Below are positions 16,774-26,021 of a DNA stretch of 64,000 bases, piece by piece. Made by a program: the position numbers and the translations under genes. The DNA lies in contig JAIEPE010000004.1 of assembly GCA_019749915.1 (NCBI GenBank), forward strand, positions 1-64,000, written 5' to 3'. Numbering within the stretch: position 1 is the first letter of the stretch; each line of letters begins with the position of its first letter. The notes beneath the pieces are model-generated. The model did not search any database, had not been told where the DNA came from, and saw nothing but the letters and a program-made list of their open reading frames with translations. Origin of the DNA: Alphaproteobacteria bacterium. GTDB taxonomy: Bacteria > Pseudomonadota > Alphaproteobacteria > UBA9655.

Positions 16774-18072
16774 ATGCTAAAAAAGTTCATGTTCTCTCTA
16801 TTTATCCTTTTGAGCCTCACCAGTCCTAGCTGGGCAGATCTTCACATTGATATTACTGAGGGCACCTTTAAACCCATTGAAATTGCCATTACTCCCTTTG
16901 ATGGGGGTGGAGATCCTGCCTTAACACAAATCGCGAATCAAATCTCTAAGGTTATTTCCAATGATTTGGAAAGTTGTGGCCTTTTTAAGGTTGTAAATCC
17001 AAATGCTTACATCCAAAACGCGAGCGAGGTTATGTCCCACCCTCGTTTTCCCGATTGGAAAATTCTCCATGCCGAGGCTCTTGTAGGTGGCCTTGTCAAA
17101 CGCAGGGGTCAGAATTTCCAAGTCGATTTTCGCCTTTTTGACGTCTTTACAGAATCCCAGCTTGCGGGTCTTGCCCTCGAAACCGAGCCTTCTAATTGGC
17201 GTAGAGTTGCCCATAAAATTGCCGATGAGATTTATGAACGTATCACAGGTGATAAGGGCTATTTTGACACCCGCATTGTTTATGTCGCGGAAAGCGGTCC
17301 TGAAATGGGCCGTAAATATTCCTTAGCCATCATGGATCAAGACGGAGAAAATCATCAATTGATTTCAACAGGTAATCAGCGAGTATTAACTCCTCGCATA
17401 TCTCCTTGCCGGACAAAAGTTGCCTATGTAGATTTTGGCGCGAATGATAAAACCCCAACCCTTCATATTTATGATCTGGCTACGGGAAAATCTGTTTCTT
17501 TAGGATCTGTTGATGGGCAAAGAATGTCCCCGAGATTTTCTCCCAAAGGGGACCATATTATCCTCAGTAGCGCTAATAAGGGCGCGGCTTCTCTTTATAA
17601 AATGGATCTAGCAACTAAAAAGTTTGAGAGGCTCACCGAGTCTACATCTTCCATCGATGTTTCCCCTTGTTATTCTCCCGATGGCTCACAAATTGTTTAT
17701 ATTTCTGACCGGGGTGGGAAACCTCAAATTTATGTACGAGATGCTTCAGGAGGCAATGAAAGGCGCATTAGTTTTAGCCCAGGTCGTTATGACAATCCGG
17801 TTTGGTCTCCTCGAGGAGACTTAATTGCCTTTACACGCCAAAATGGAAACACCTTTTATATTGGAGTGATGCGTCCGGATGGATCGGGAGAGCGCATGCT
17901 GGACATTGCCTACCTTCTTGAAGGACCCACCTGGTCCCCTAATGGACGAGTACTTATGTACACATGCCAAACAAGTTCTAACGCAAAAGTCAAGCTTCGC
18001 AGCGTAGATATTGTAGGTTTTCACAAGCGAGATGTTAATATTCCGGGAGAAGGATCTTATCCAACGTGGTAA
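16774..18072 (+). CDS. tolB: Tol-Pal system beta-propeller protein TolB
   Basis: A periplasmic protein of about 432 residues with signal peptide MLKKFMFSLFILLSLTSPSWA, an N-terminal alpha/beta domain (about 20-160) and a C-terminal six-bladed propeller whose blades show repeated SPxG/SP-D-G-xxI motifs (for example SPRGDLIAFTRQ and SPNGRVLMYT). It works with Pal in outer-membrane constriction at division. AAAGGA lies upstream of this ATG; an in-frame ATG 27 bases earlier (16747) lacks a ribosome-binding site. pal follows after about 190 bp. TolQ, TolR and TolA are not in the window. Confidence 0.95.
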   Translation: MLKKFMFSLFILLSLTSPSWADLHIDITEGTFKPIEIAITPFDGGGDPALTQIANQISKVISNDLESCGLFKVVNPNAYIQNASEVMSHPRFPDWKILHAEALVGGLVKRRGQNFQVDFRLFDVFTESQLAGLALETEPSNWRRVAHKIADEIYERITGDKGYFDTRIVYVAESGPEMGRKYSLAIMDQDGENHQLISTGNQRVLTPRISPCRTKVAYVDFGANDKTPTLHIYDLATGKSVSLGSVDGQRMSPRFSPKGDHIILSSANKGAASLYKMDLATKKFERLTESTSSIDVSPCYSPDGSQIVYISDRGGKPQIYVRDASGGNERRISFSPGRYDNPVWSPRGDLIAFTRQNGNTFYIGVMRPDGSGERMLDIAYLLEGPTWSPNGRVLMYTCQTSSNAKVKLRSVDIVGFHKRDVNIPGEGSYPTW

Positions 18073-18259
18073 TGCAATGTCCCTCTTGATCCCACTCAAT
18101 CAATAGGTTATATTATGGCCTAAGATGTCTTAAGTCTTCGGACAAGGCATGGCGCTGCATAAGGCGAAGGACACAAAAAAAAAGATTTGATTTTAATATT
18201 TTTTTAATGTTCTCCCGCTACAGTGGGCGAATGAAAACCAAAAAAGGAGAAAAACTAAA

Positions 18260-18763
18260 ATGCGCTTAAAAATTTCTAGTCTTCTAGCAACAGCTGCTCT
18301 TGCTCTGTCTGCTTGTGATTGTTGCATGGACGAATGTCTTGATGCGTCAGGCCAAGGTGCTCTTGCAGCTGCGGAAGCAGCAGCAGCAGCTGAAGCTTGC
18401 GTACCAGGTACAGTCGCTGATTTCGTTGACAACGTTGGTGATCGCGTCTTCTTCGACTTCGATCGTTCACACGTTCGTGCTGACGGGATGGAAACATTAC
18501 AACGTCAAGCTGCTTGGTTAAATACCTACGGCAACTACGTTGTAACCATTAATGGTCATTGCGACAAGCGTGGAACAACGGAATACAACTTGGCTCTCGG
18601 TGAGCGCCGTGCGCATGCTGCGAAAGAAAAACTTATTGCAGCTGGCGTTGACGCACATCGCATCAAAGTTGTTAGCTATGGTAAAAACCGTCCAATCGTT
18701 GAACAAGATGGCAGCGAATGGGCTTACCAACAAAACCGTGTTGCGATCACAGTTTTGGACTAA
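18260..18763 (+). CDS. pal: peptidoglycan-associated lipoprotein Pal
   Basis: A 167-residue outer-membrane lipoprotein. The signal ends at lipobox LSAC (Cys19 the probable lipidated residue). A short alanine- and cysteine-rich linker follows, then an OmpA-like peptidoglycan-binding domain (about 60-165) with FFDFDRSHV, INGHCDKRGTTEYN and GERRAHAAK. The linker has four Cys and an Ala/Glu run (AAAEAAAAAEA), which is unusual for Pal. Strong AAAGGAG ribosome-binding site and a strong terminator after the gene. Confidence 0.95.
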   Translation: MRLKISSLLATAALALSACDCCMDECLDASGQGALAAAEAAAAAEACVPGTVADFVDNVGDRVFFDFDRSHVRADGMETLQRQAAWLNTYGNYVVTINGHCDKRGTTEYNLALGERRAHAAKEKLIAAGVDAHRIKVVSYGKNRPIVEQDGSEWAYQQNRVAITVLD

Positions 18764-18789
18764 TTATAGCTTAGTCGTAACTTTAGAAA

Positions 18790-18818
18790 ACACCACCCTT
18801 AGGGGTGGTGTCTTTTTT
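18790..18818 (+). terminator. Rho-independent terminator after pal
   Basis: Perfect stem ACACCACCC/GGGTGGTGT with a loop of about 4 bases, followed by CTTTTTT. It begins 27 bases after the pal stop. Confidence 0.92.
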
Positions 18819-18836
18819 AAAGACAATATAAAACCT

Positions 18837-19661
18837 TTAACAAATTCTTAAGTCTGCAGCATATTTAATGCTGCGAGACGCCATGCGATTATGAACCAAA
18901 AAGGTCATTAGCTTTTGAAGAAGACCCCGCGGGCTGATGCCAATAGCCTTACAGAAAAGAGCCATTCCCTGATCAACATGTTTTTTCCCATAAAGGCTAT
19001 AAACAGCCTGGCTATAAACTTTTGTGTAGTGCTGACGCGTATAGGGAGTTGTTCCTTTATTCGCGATATAATAAGCAAAAGGAAGCTCGTCATCTTGATT
19101 TTCATTAAGGCGATTAAAGGTGACCCAAAATCGCTTGAAAAAATTAAGTTTTTCTTGTGCTTGATACCGCTGAAGGTGGGTGTAAAACAATTTATAGTGG
19201 CGTAGCTCATCGGCAGCAATTTTGTTGCAGATTTGCTTTAAAAGAGGCTCCCCCGTCCCATCTTTAATAACCGTATAAAAAGTACTGGTACCAATTTCAA
19301 TCATACACCGGGTTAACAATTCAGAGGTGCGAGAGCCTCTAATGGATTCTTCCGCTTCAATATTAATAGGAAAGCCTGTCACATAAGCTTTAAAACACTC
19401 TTCAAAATCAAAGAATGGATCGGCAAGTTTGACCCACGCAGCTAAGACTTTCCCGTGTTTGACTTCATCCACTACCCAAGCATCAATTTCCTTCTCAAGG
19501 GCTTTATCTCCCTTAAACACATTTTTGAGATAGTGGCCATAATCACTGCCATTATGTTCAATAACACTACCGGCTTTAACAAGGGCGAGATGAATTGGAT
19601 TTACTTTTTGAGAGTCAAAACGAGACCAATCGATATCTTCAAATTTCCAATGCTGTGACAT
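18837..19661 (-). CDS. ferritin-like diiron protein, acyl-ACP desaturase-like
   Basis: The 274-residue helical protein has a full ferritin-type ligand set by eye: Glu35, Glu66-x-x-His69 (DEVKHGK), Glu122 (MIEIGTSTFY) and Glu152-x-x-His155 (AADELRHYK). This arrangement of two Glu-x-x-His helices is that of acyl-ACP desaturases and related diiron oxidases. It lacks a membrane segment, so is probably soluble. The substrate is not proven; fatty-acid desaturation is a reasonable guess. It lies downstream of the ATP synthase genes on the same strand after a 14-bp gap. Confidence 0.75.
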   Translation of the reverse strand: MSQHWKFEDIDWSRFDSQKVNPIHLALVKAGSVIEHNGSDYGHYLKNVFKGDKALEKEIDAWVVDEVKHGKVLAAWVKLADPFFDFEECFKAYVTGFPINIEAEESIRGSRTSELLTRCMIEIGTSTFYTVIKDGTGEPLLKQICNKIAADELRHYKLFYTHLQRYQAQEKLNFFKRFWVTFNRLNENQDDELPFAYYIANKGTTPYTRQHYTKVYSQAVYSLYGKKHVDQGMALFCKAIGISPRGLLQKLMTFLVHNRMASRSIKYAADLRIC

Positions 19662-19675
19662 AATTTTAAGTCTTA

Positions 19676-20089
19676 TTATATTTTTTCGTGAGTTAGAATT
19701 TCCATGAGTTTTGATCGTGCAATATCTAAATTCTCACCGACTTGCTCCCGCTCTTCTCTTGTTTTACTTATTTCAATATCTTCGAGCAAGTTCTTAATTT
19801 CAATTTCCAAAGTTGATTTATCCAAGGATTCTAGAGGAGTGCCTTCAGTGACAAGCACAACACATTTCTCCGGGGTAATTTCTGAAAATCCCCCATTCAC
19901 GAAAATCTTCATAAAGATATCTGTGCCTTCATAAACCCTTACAACACCAGGTCTCAGGAGAGTCAAAAGTGGGGCATGGCTTGGGAGCACACCGATATCG
20001 CCTTTAAGACCAGGGATGACAACCATGCTCACCTCTCTTTCAAGAAGAATTTTTTCAGGAGAAACAAGAGTAAATGGAAAAGTTTCCAT
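19676..20089 (-). CDS. atpC: F1 ATP synthase subunit epsilon
   Basis: A 137-residue protein with the N-terminal beta-barrel of epsilon (FTLVSPEKILLEREVSMVVIPG, then GDIGVLPSHAPLLTLLRPG) and a short helical C-terminus. It links the rotor stalk to the c-ring and can inhibit ATP hydrolysis. Last gene of the atpHAGDC operon, 4 bp after atpD. Confidence 0.95.
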   Translation of the reverse strand: METFPFTLVSPEKILLEREVSMVVIPGLKGDIGVLPSHAPLLTLLRPGVVRVYEGTDIFMKIFVNGGFSEITPEKCVVLVTEGTPLESLDKSTLEIEIKNLLEDIEISKTREEREQVGENLDIARSKLMEILTHEKI

Positions 20090-20093
20090 GGGG

Positions 20094-21536
<1,443 letters not shown>

Positions 21537-22424
21537 TTACTGCAGGGCCTCTGCCCCAGATATAATTTCGTTTAACTCACGGGTAATTTGGGCTTGACGA
21601 GATCGATTATAGGTCAGCGTCAATTTGCGAATCATGTCGTCCGCATTCCGGCTGGCATTATCCATCGCCGTCATACGCGAGCCCTGTTCACTTGCGGCAT
21701 TTTCTAAAAGAGCATTATAAATTTGAACAATCACATTTTGAGGTAAAAGTTGGCCTAAAATCTTTTCCTCCGCAGGCTCATATTCATAAATGGCTTTTAA
21801 GGATTTGTCTTGGGTTTGCTGTGCATTTTCGATGAGCACAGGAATAATTTGATGGGTTGTCACCTCTTGCATCAAGGCAGACTTAAAATGGTTGTAAATG
21901 AGGGTGCACACATCAAAAAGGCCGTCTTCAAACATTTTGAGTATACTGTCTCCGATACGCTCAGCATCGGAGTATTGAAGGCGAGGCGTTCCCACTTCCG
22001 TAAAAGATTCAATGATAAGGTCGCTATATTCTCGGGTAAGCATATCCCTTCCCTTGCGCCCAATGGTACATATTTTAACAGTTTTTCCTTGGCTTTGAAG
22101 TTCCTCTATCAGCTTGCGGGTTTGACGCACAATAGAGGAATTAAAGGGTCCACAAAGTCCTCGATCGGAGGTAGCCACGAGAATCAAGTGAGTCATGTTC
22201 TGTCCTCTTCCCGTCAAAAGCGGTTGAAGGGTTTCAAGAACCTGAGCATTTACTGCCAGATCGCGCAAAATTTGACCCATCACATGCGCATAAGGGCGTC
22301 CGGCTTCCACATTTTCTTGAGCACGGCGCAGCTTTGCTCCCGCCACCATTTTCATGGCCAAGGTAATTTTTTGTGTGGACTGAACAGTTTTTCTGCGATC
22401 GCGCAGTGCCTTCAATGTAGCCAT
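21537..22424 (-). CDS. atpG: F1 ATP synthase subunit gamma
   Basis: Central rotor shaft, 295 residues. The N-terminal helix [20 protein letters not shown] and the C-terminal RMTAMDNASRNADDMI with the closing coiled coil are characteristic; the middle has the conserved SDRGLCGPFN. The atpA stop overlaps its start by 1 bp, suggesting coupled translation. Confidence 0.97.
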   Translation of the reverse strand: MATLKALRDRRKTVQSTQKITLAMKMVAGAKLRRAQENVEAGRPYAHVMGQILRDLAVNAQVLETLQPLLTGRGQNMTHLILVATSDRGLCGPFNSSIVRQTRKLIEELQSQGKTVKICTIGRKGRDMLTREYSDLIIESFTEVGTPRLQYSDAERIGDSILKMFEDGLFDVCTLIYNHFKSALMQEVTTHQIIPVLIENAQQTQDKSLKAIYEYEPAEEKILGQLLPQNVIVQIYNALLENAASEQGSRMTAMDNASRNADDMIRKLTLTYNRSRQAQITRELNEIISGAEALQ

Positions 22425-23953
22425 TAGGTGAATTTTTTTACAAAGTTCTTAAAGAAGTCATGGAGCTTTTCATCCGTTTTTTCTGAAATAGCTTTTTCTG
22501 TCCGGATGGATTCCACAATTTCGGGATACTCATGGTGAAGAGCGCTAAGAGCAGTTTGCTCAAAACGATTCACATCCTGCACCGGAAGCCCATCCAAATA
22601 CCCCTTCACTCCTGCAAAAATAGAGATCACTTGATCTTCCACCGCCATAGGAGAGTATTGCGGTTGCTTAAGCAGCTCCGTCAATCGACTGCCGCGATTT
22701 AAAAGCTTTTGAGTGGACGCATCCAAGTCAGAAGCAAACTGGGCAAAAGATGCCATTTCCCGGTATTGAGCCAATTCAAGCTTGATAGAAGCCGCCACTT
22801 GTTTCATGGCTTTAATTTGAGCCGCAGAGCCTACTCGACTGACAGAGAGACCTACGTTAATAGCAGGGCGAATTCCTTTATAAAAAAGGTCTGTCTCAAG
22901 GAAAATTTGACCGTCAGTGATGGAGATCACGTTGGTAGGAATGTATGCAGACACGTCCCCGGCTTGGGTCTCCACGATAGGAAGAGCTGTTAAGGACCCG
23001 CCTCCGTGTTCATCATTGAGCTTCGCCGCTCGCTCAAGAAGGCGGGAATGAAGATAGAAGACATCACCTGGATAAGCTTCACGACCTGGAGGACGGCGCA
23101 GCAAAAGGGACATTTGACGATAGGCCACCGCTTGTTTTGATAAGTCATCGTATACTATCAAGGCATGGCTTGAATTATCTCGGAAATATTCCCCCATAGT
23201 ACACCCCGTATAGGGGGACAGGAATTGCATCGGCGCAGGATCGGAAGCTGTGGCCGCAACTACAATGGAATATTCCATGGCTCCCCGCTCCTCCAAAGCC
23301 TTAACGATTTGCGCCACCGTTGAGCGTTTTTGACCAATGGCCACATAGACGCAATAGAGTTTTTTAAACTCATCATCCCCTTCGTTGGCAGCCCGTTGAT
23401 TTAAAATGGCATCGATGGCTACAGATGTTTTTCCTGTTTGCCGATCTCCAATGATCAACTCACGCTGACCGCGCCCAATAGGCACTAAGGAATCGATGGC
23501 TTTAAGACCCGTTTGCATAGGCTCATAAACAGAACGACGGGAAATAATTCCTGGCGCTTTGATTTCCACTCGGGACATCTTTACATTTTTAAGAGGACCT
23601 TTACCATCAATGGGATTGCCAAGAGCATCCACAACCCGTCCTAAAAGACCACGTCCCATGGGGACTTCCACAATACGCCCTGTGCGTTTTACCGTATCAC
23701 CTTCACGAATTTCCCGGTCGTCCCCAAAAATAACGATTCCTACGTCGTCTTCTTCAAGGTTCAGAGCCATTCCCTGAATACCGCAGGAAAACTCAACCAT
23801 CTCACCTGCTTGAACTTTATCCAGTCCCCATGCTCGAGCGATACCATCGCCTACGGAAATGACTTGTCCTACCTCAGCAATTTCAGCACTTTCATCAAAA
23901 TTGGCTATTTCTTGTTTTAAGATCGATGAAATCTCTGCCGCTCGTAATTCCAT
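22424..23953 (-). CDS. atpA: F1 ATP synthase subunit alpha
   Basis: Non-catalytic nucleotide-binding subunit, 509 residues. N-terminal [16 protein letters not shown]-loop [11 protein letters not shown] (about 169-179) and the conserved Arg finger region [13 protein letters not shown] are all present. Lies 11 bp after atpH in the same operon. Confidence 0.98.
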   Translation of the reverse strand: MELRAAEISSILKQEIANFDESAEIAEVGQVISVGDGIARAWGLDKVQAGEMVEFSCGIQGMALNLEEDDVGIVIFGDDREIREGDTVKRTGRIVEVPMGRGLLGRVVDALGNPIDGKGPLKNVKMSRVEIKAPGIISRRSVYEPMQTGLKAIDSLVPIGRGQRELIIGDRQTGKTSVAIDAILNQRAANEGDDEFKKLYCVYVAIGQKRSTVAQIVKALEERGAMEYSIVVAATASDPAPMQFLSPYTGCTMGEYFRDNSSHALIVYDDLSKQAVAYRQMSLLLRRPPGREAYPGDVFYLHSRLLERAAKLNDEHGGGSLTALPIVETQAGDVSAYIPTNVISITDGQIFLETDLFYKGIRPAINVGLSVSRVGSAAQIKAMKQVAASIKLELAQYREMASFAQFASDLDASTQKLLNRGSRLTELLKQPQYSPMAVEDQVISIFAGVKGYLDGLPVQDVNRFEQTALSALHHEYPEIVESIRTEKAISEKTDEKLHDFFKNFVKKFT

Positions 23954-23964
23954 CTTCTACCCTT

Positions 23965-24510
23965 TCATTTCAATCGTAATTTGTTTAAACGCATTCCTAT
24001 CGATGCATCAATCATCAAAGATCCCAAATGCAAAACAACGCCTGCAATAAGATCCTCCTTAATCACCTGGGTTAGGGAAATCTTTTTTCCTAAATGCTCT
24101 TCCAAGTTTTTTTCAAGATCTTGTTGCTGGATTTTTGTCAACTCAAGAGATGTTTCAATAACACCTTTTACAAGACCTTCCGCTACTTGAGAGCGTATCA
24201 CAAAGTCATCCAAAATAAGCTTTAAATTCTGAAGACGTCGGTTTTTGCACAAAACCAACATAAAGTGAGTCATCAAAGAACTCAATTTCAAGGTCTTAGT
24301 TAATTTTTCGATAATCTTTCGTTGGGTTTGGGGAGGGAGGACGGGGCTTGCAACACGCGCCCAAGACCGAGGTTCTTGTGCTACACACTGCTGAAGAATA
24401 GCAACCTCCTTTAAAAGTTCCTTTGTTTTTTTATTTTCTTGAGCTAAGTCAAAGAGAACGCCTCCATAGCGCTTTGCAATTTCGTAGCCTTTGATCTCTA
24501 AATTTGCCAC
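23965..24510 (-). CDS. atpH: F1 ATP synthase subunit delta
   Basis: Peripheral-stalk subunit of 181 residues. It begins IAKRYGGVLFDLAQE and ends with the typical delta segment LIAGVVLHLGSLMIDASIGMRLNKL. First gene of the F1 operon; F0 genes are absent here, the split arrangement known in many alphaproteobacteria. Confidence 0.95.
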   Translation of the reverse strand: MANLEIKGYEIAKRYGGVLFDLAQENKKTKELLKEVAILQQCVAQEPRSWARVASPVLPPQTQRKIIEKLTKTLKLSSLMTHFMLVLCKNRRLQNLKLILDDFVIRSQVAEGLVKGVIETSLELTKIQQQDLEKNLEEHLGKKISLTQVIKEDLIAGVVLHLGSLMIDASIGMRLNKLRLK

Positions 24511-24657
24511 AAACCAGGCCCCGCAGTTTTTTCTTGTATTCTTATTGGTTTACCACATGGAATGCAAGCTGACAACACGGAGTTAGTAAAAGGAGAACAC
24601 TGAAATACTCTTAAATGTCTTACACAACAGTTAGAAATCTACCATTAATTTTAAGGA

Positions 24658-24697
24658 GAGTCCTGAATTTTTCTTCAAAAAGAATACCTCAGGACTC
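24658..24697. terminator. inverted repeat downstream of the small secreted gene, copy 1
   Basis: GAGTCCTGA pairs with TCAGGACTC with inner A/T-rich complementarity (TTTTTCTTC/AAAAAGAA) filling the loop. The stem lies about 50 bases past the stop of the 93-residue gene and is conserved in the second copy. The following T-run is on the plus strand (CAAATTTTTAGG), so its role as a terminator for the minus-strand gene is uncertain. Confidence 0.5.
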
Positions 24698-24746
24698 AAA
24701 TTTTTAGGTAATAAGGTTACTTTGTTTGAACTATTTTAAGATCATC

Positions 24747-25028
24747 TTATTGTTTCTCAAATGAAAGAAGAACTTTTTTCCCATTAATTATTGCTGTTCC
24801 CGTTAATTTTGTTGAATCTGACTCCTTAAATTCCTCATTCTCTAAAGCCTCATATATAGCTTTTTTAGAACCATCATCTAATGCGTATGTATTACCGTCA
24901 CTCCCCTTAATAACACATAATCCTTTCGGACAGTCAGCACTTACTATTTTAACAGCTTCTACTTCAAAATTTTGGAAAATTCCTAACCCTAAAGCGGCAA
25001 CGCTCACGAATTTCATAGACTTACTCAT
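24747..25028 (-). CDS. small secreted protein, paralogue 1
   Basis: A 93-residue protein with a signal peptide (MSKSMKFVSVAALGLGIFQN, cleavage probably after VEA) and a mature part of about 68 residues beginning VKIVSADC. Two cysteines close together (DCPKGLC) may form a disulfide. The later segment (KLTGTAIINGKKVLLSF) looks like small beta strands. No known family. Paralogue of the gene at 25292-25579, with the same promoter and flanks. Confidence 0.65.
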   Translation of the reverse strand: MSKSMKFVSVAALGLGIFQNFEVEAVKIVSADCPKGLCVIKGSDGNTYALDDGSKKAIYEALENEEFKESDSTKLTGTAIINGKKVLLSFEKQ

Positions 25029-25054
25029 TTTCTTTTTCCTCTCTGTTGTTGTTT

Positions 25055-25083
25055 ATAATAGCTCGAAGAGAACGAACTGACAT
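25055..25083 (-). promoter_or_regulatory. probable promoter of the small secreted gene, copy 1
   Basis: On the minus strand ATGTCA, a 17-base spacer and TATTAT. The elements and spacing are kept in the second copy although the spacer differs, which supports function. Confidence 0.5.
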
Positions 25084-25232
25084 AATAATACTTCAGAAAA
25101 ACATTGAAACAAAGTTTTTATTTGTATCAACGCCCTTCTTTTTGAAAATGCTAAGGCGGATTAAAAGATATTTACAATTAATTACGAGACTTAGAAATGC
25201 CTCTTAATCAAAGACCCATTCAACTGTGGAAA

Positions 25233-25272
25233 GAGTCCTGAATTTTCCTTCAAAAGAAATACTTCAGGACTC
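25233..25272. terminator. inverted repeat downstream of the small secreted gene, copy 2
   Basis: GAGTCCTGA/TCAGGACTC stem as in copy 1, with compensating small changes inside (TTTTCCTT against AAAAGAAA). It starts about 20 bases after the stop codon of the 95-residue gene. Confidence 0.5.
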
Positions 25273-25291
25273 AAATTTTTAGGTATGAAGG

Positions 25292-25579
25292 TTACTCTTT
25301 CTGTTGGTCATATGAAAGTTCAACATCCTTCCCATTAATTGTTACTATCCCCGTTAATTTTGAACCTGACTCCTTAAAGTCCGTATCTTTCCAAGCATCC
25401 ATTAGATTCTTCCTGGAAGTATTATCTAGTACATATTTCTTTCCATTATCCGCATTATTAATGCATAGGTTTCCGGTCGAACAGTCAGAACTTACTATTT
25501 TAACAGCTTCTGCTCCAAAGTTTTGAAAAGCACCTAACCCTAAAACCGCAACGGCTACGAATTTCATAGACTTATTCAT
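25292..25579 (-). CDS. small secreted protein, paralogue 2
   Basis: A 95-residue protein with a signal peptide (MNKSMKFVAVAVLGLGAFQN, cleavage probably after AEA) and a mature part VKIVSSDCSTGNLC..., clearly homologous to the neighbouring 93-residue protein. Signal peptide, cysteines and the KLTGIVTINGKDVELSY end are conserved; the central region varies most. An AAGGAGG ribosome-binding site supports the start. Function unknown. Confidence 0.65.
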   Translation of the reverse strand: MNKSMKFVAVAVLGLGAFQNFGAEAVKIVSSDCSTGNLCINNADNGKKYVLDNTSRKNLMDAWKDTDFKESGSKLTGIVTINGKDVELSYDQQKE

Positions 25580-25606
25580 TTTCTGTTTTCCTCCTTGTTA
25601 ATTTTT

Positions 25607-25635
25607 ATAATAGCTCGAAAAAAACGAACTGACAT
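25607..25635 (-). promoter_or_regulatory. probable promoter of the small secreted gene, copy 2
   Basis: Minus-strand ATGTCA, a 17-base spacer and TATTAT, identical in both hexamers to copy 1. Confidence 0.5.
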
Positions 25636-25725
25636 AATAATACTCCAGAAAAACATTGAAACAAAGCTTTTAATTCGTGTGTCCTTTTCTGAAAATGCTA
25701 AGATGTGATTAAGAGAGCAGCTCTC

Positions 25726-25876
25726 AATAAAAACTGTAAGGATCAATATCGATCTGCAGCTTCAAAAAATGGGGTACGGGAGTTTGGGAGAGCCATTTTT
25801 TCAACAGAGGTTGAGGCGCTACTTCTTTGGGTGTCCTCAACAAAAGCCGCCAGCGGTATTACCCCCGCAAAAGCGG
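25726..25876 (-). pseudogene. duplicated 3' end of priA (fragment)
   Basis: These 151 bp match 27184-27334, the last part of priA, in the same orientation with no net indel. Identity is nearly complete for about 95 bases and then shows clustered changes around 25826-25840. It begins at AATAAAAACTGTAAGG, 2 bases inside the true priA end, and has no upstream priA sequence, so it cannot make a protein. The 435 bp between the small secreted gene and the ATPase gene hold only this fragment, the tail of the preceding repeat and a short direct repeat. Confidence 0.85.
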
Positions 25877-25938
25877 AATGTGACCTCCTGGCAAGAAAAG
25901 AAAACTCTCTCGACTTTCATGCAAATCCAGTTTTAAAT

Positions 25939-26021
25939 GAGAAAATTACATGATTGATTTTGGGATCCTAGCTGGTATATTCATGTAAATTTAACTTTGA
26001 AAGAGAAAATTACATGATTGA
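25939..26021 (+). repeat. 19-bp direct repeat at the ATPase gene start
   Basis: GAGAAAATTACATGATTGA occurs at 25939-25957 and again at 26003-26021, where its ATG is the ATPase start codon. The first copy opens a frame of only 12 codons (ending ...GIFM). It may be a scar of a local duplication during insertion. Confidence 0.7.

Larger units (their letters stand above)
24655..25165 (-). repeat. tandem duplication unit, copy 1
   Basis: A block of about 510 bp, comprising an inverted repeat, a small secreted-protein gene, promoter and upstream DNA, is repeated at about 25230-25715. Long stretches are identical in both copies, including flanking non-coding sequence such as TTTATAATAGCTCGAA and AACATTGAAACAAAG. 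This indicates a segmental duplication and not only related genes. Confidence 0.8.
25230..25715 (-). repeat. tandem duplication unit, copy 2
   Basis: Second copy of the block at about 24655-25165, in the same orientation and about 70 bp away. The gene, promoter, inverted repeat and upstream DNA are all retained, with scattered substitutions and small indels. Its far end lies about 11 bp from the duplicated priA fragment. Confidence 0.8.

Noticed and set aside
18120-18190. Possible small RNA or terminator before pal
   Set aside because: A weak stem (GTCTTCG/CGAAGGAC) is followed by a run of A, not T, on the coding strand.
18276-18497. Minus-strand frames inside pal
   Set aside because: They are shadow frames produced by the alanine-rich codons of pal.
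24598-25720. CRISPR-like repeats
   Set aside because: Only two long units exist, each with a gene; there are no short regular repeats with spacers.
25705-25953. Plus-strand open frame of 82 codons
   Set aside because: It runs antisense across the duplicated priA fragment and has no coding signs of its own.
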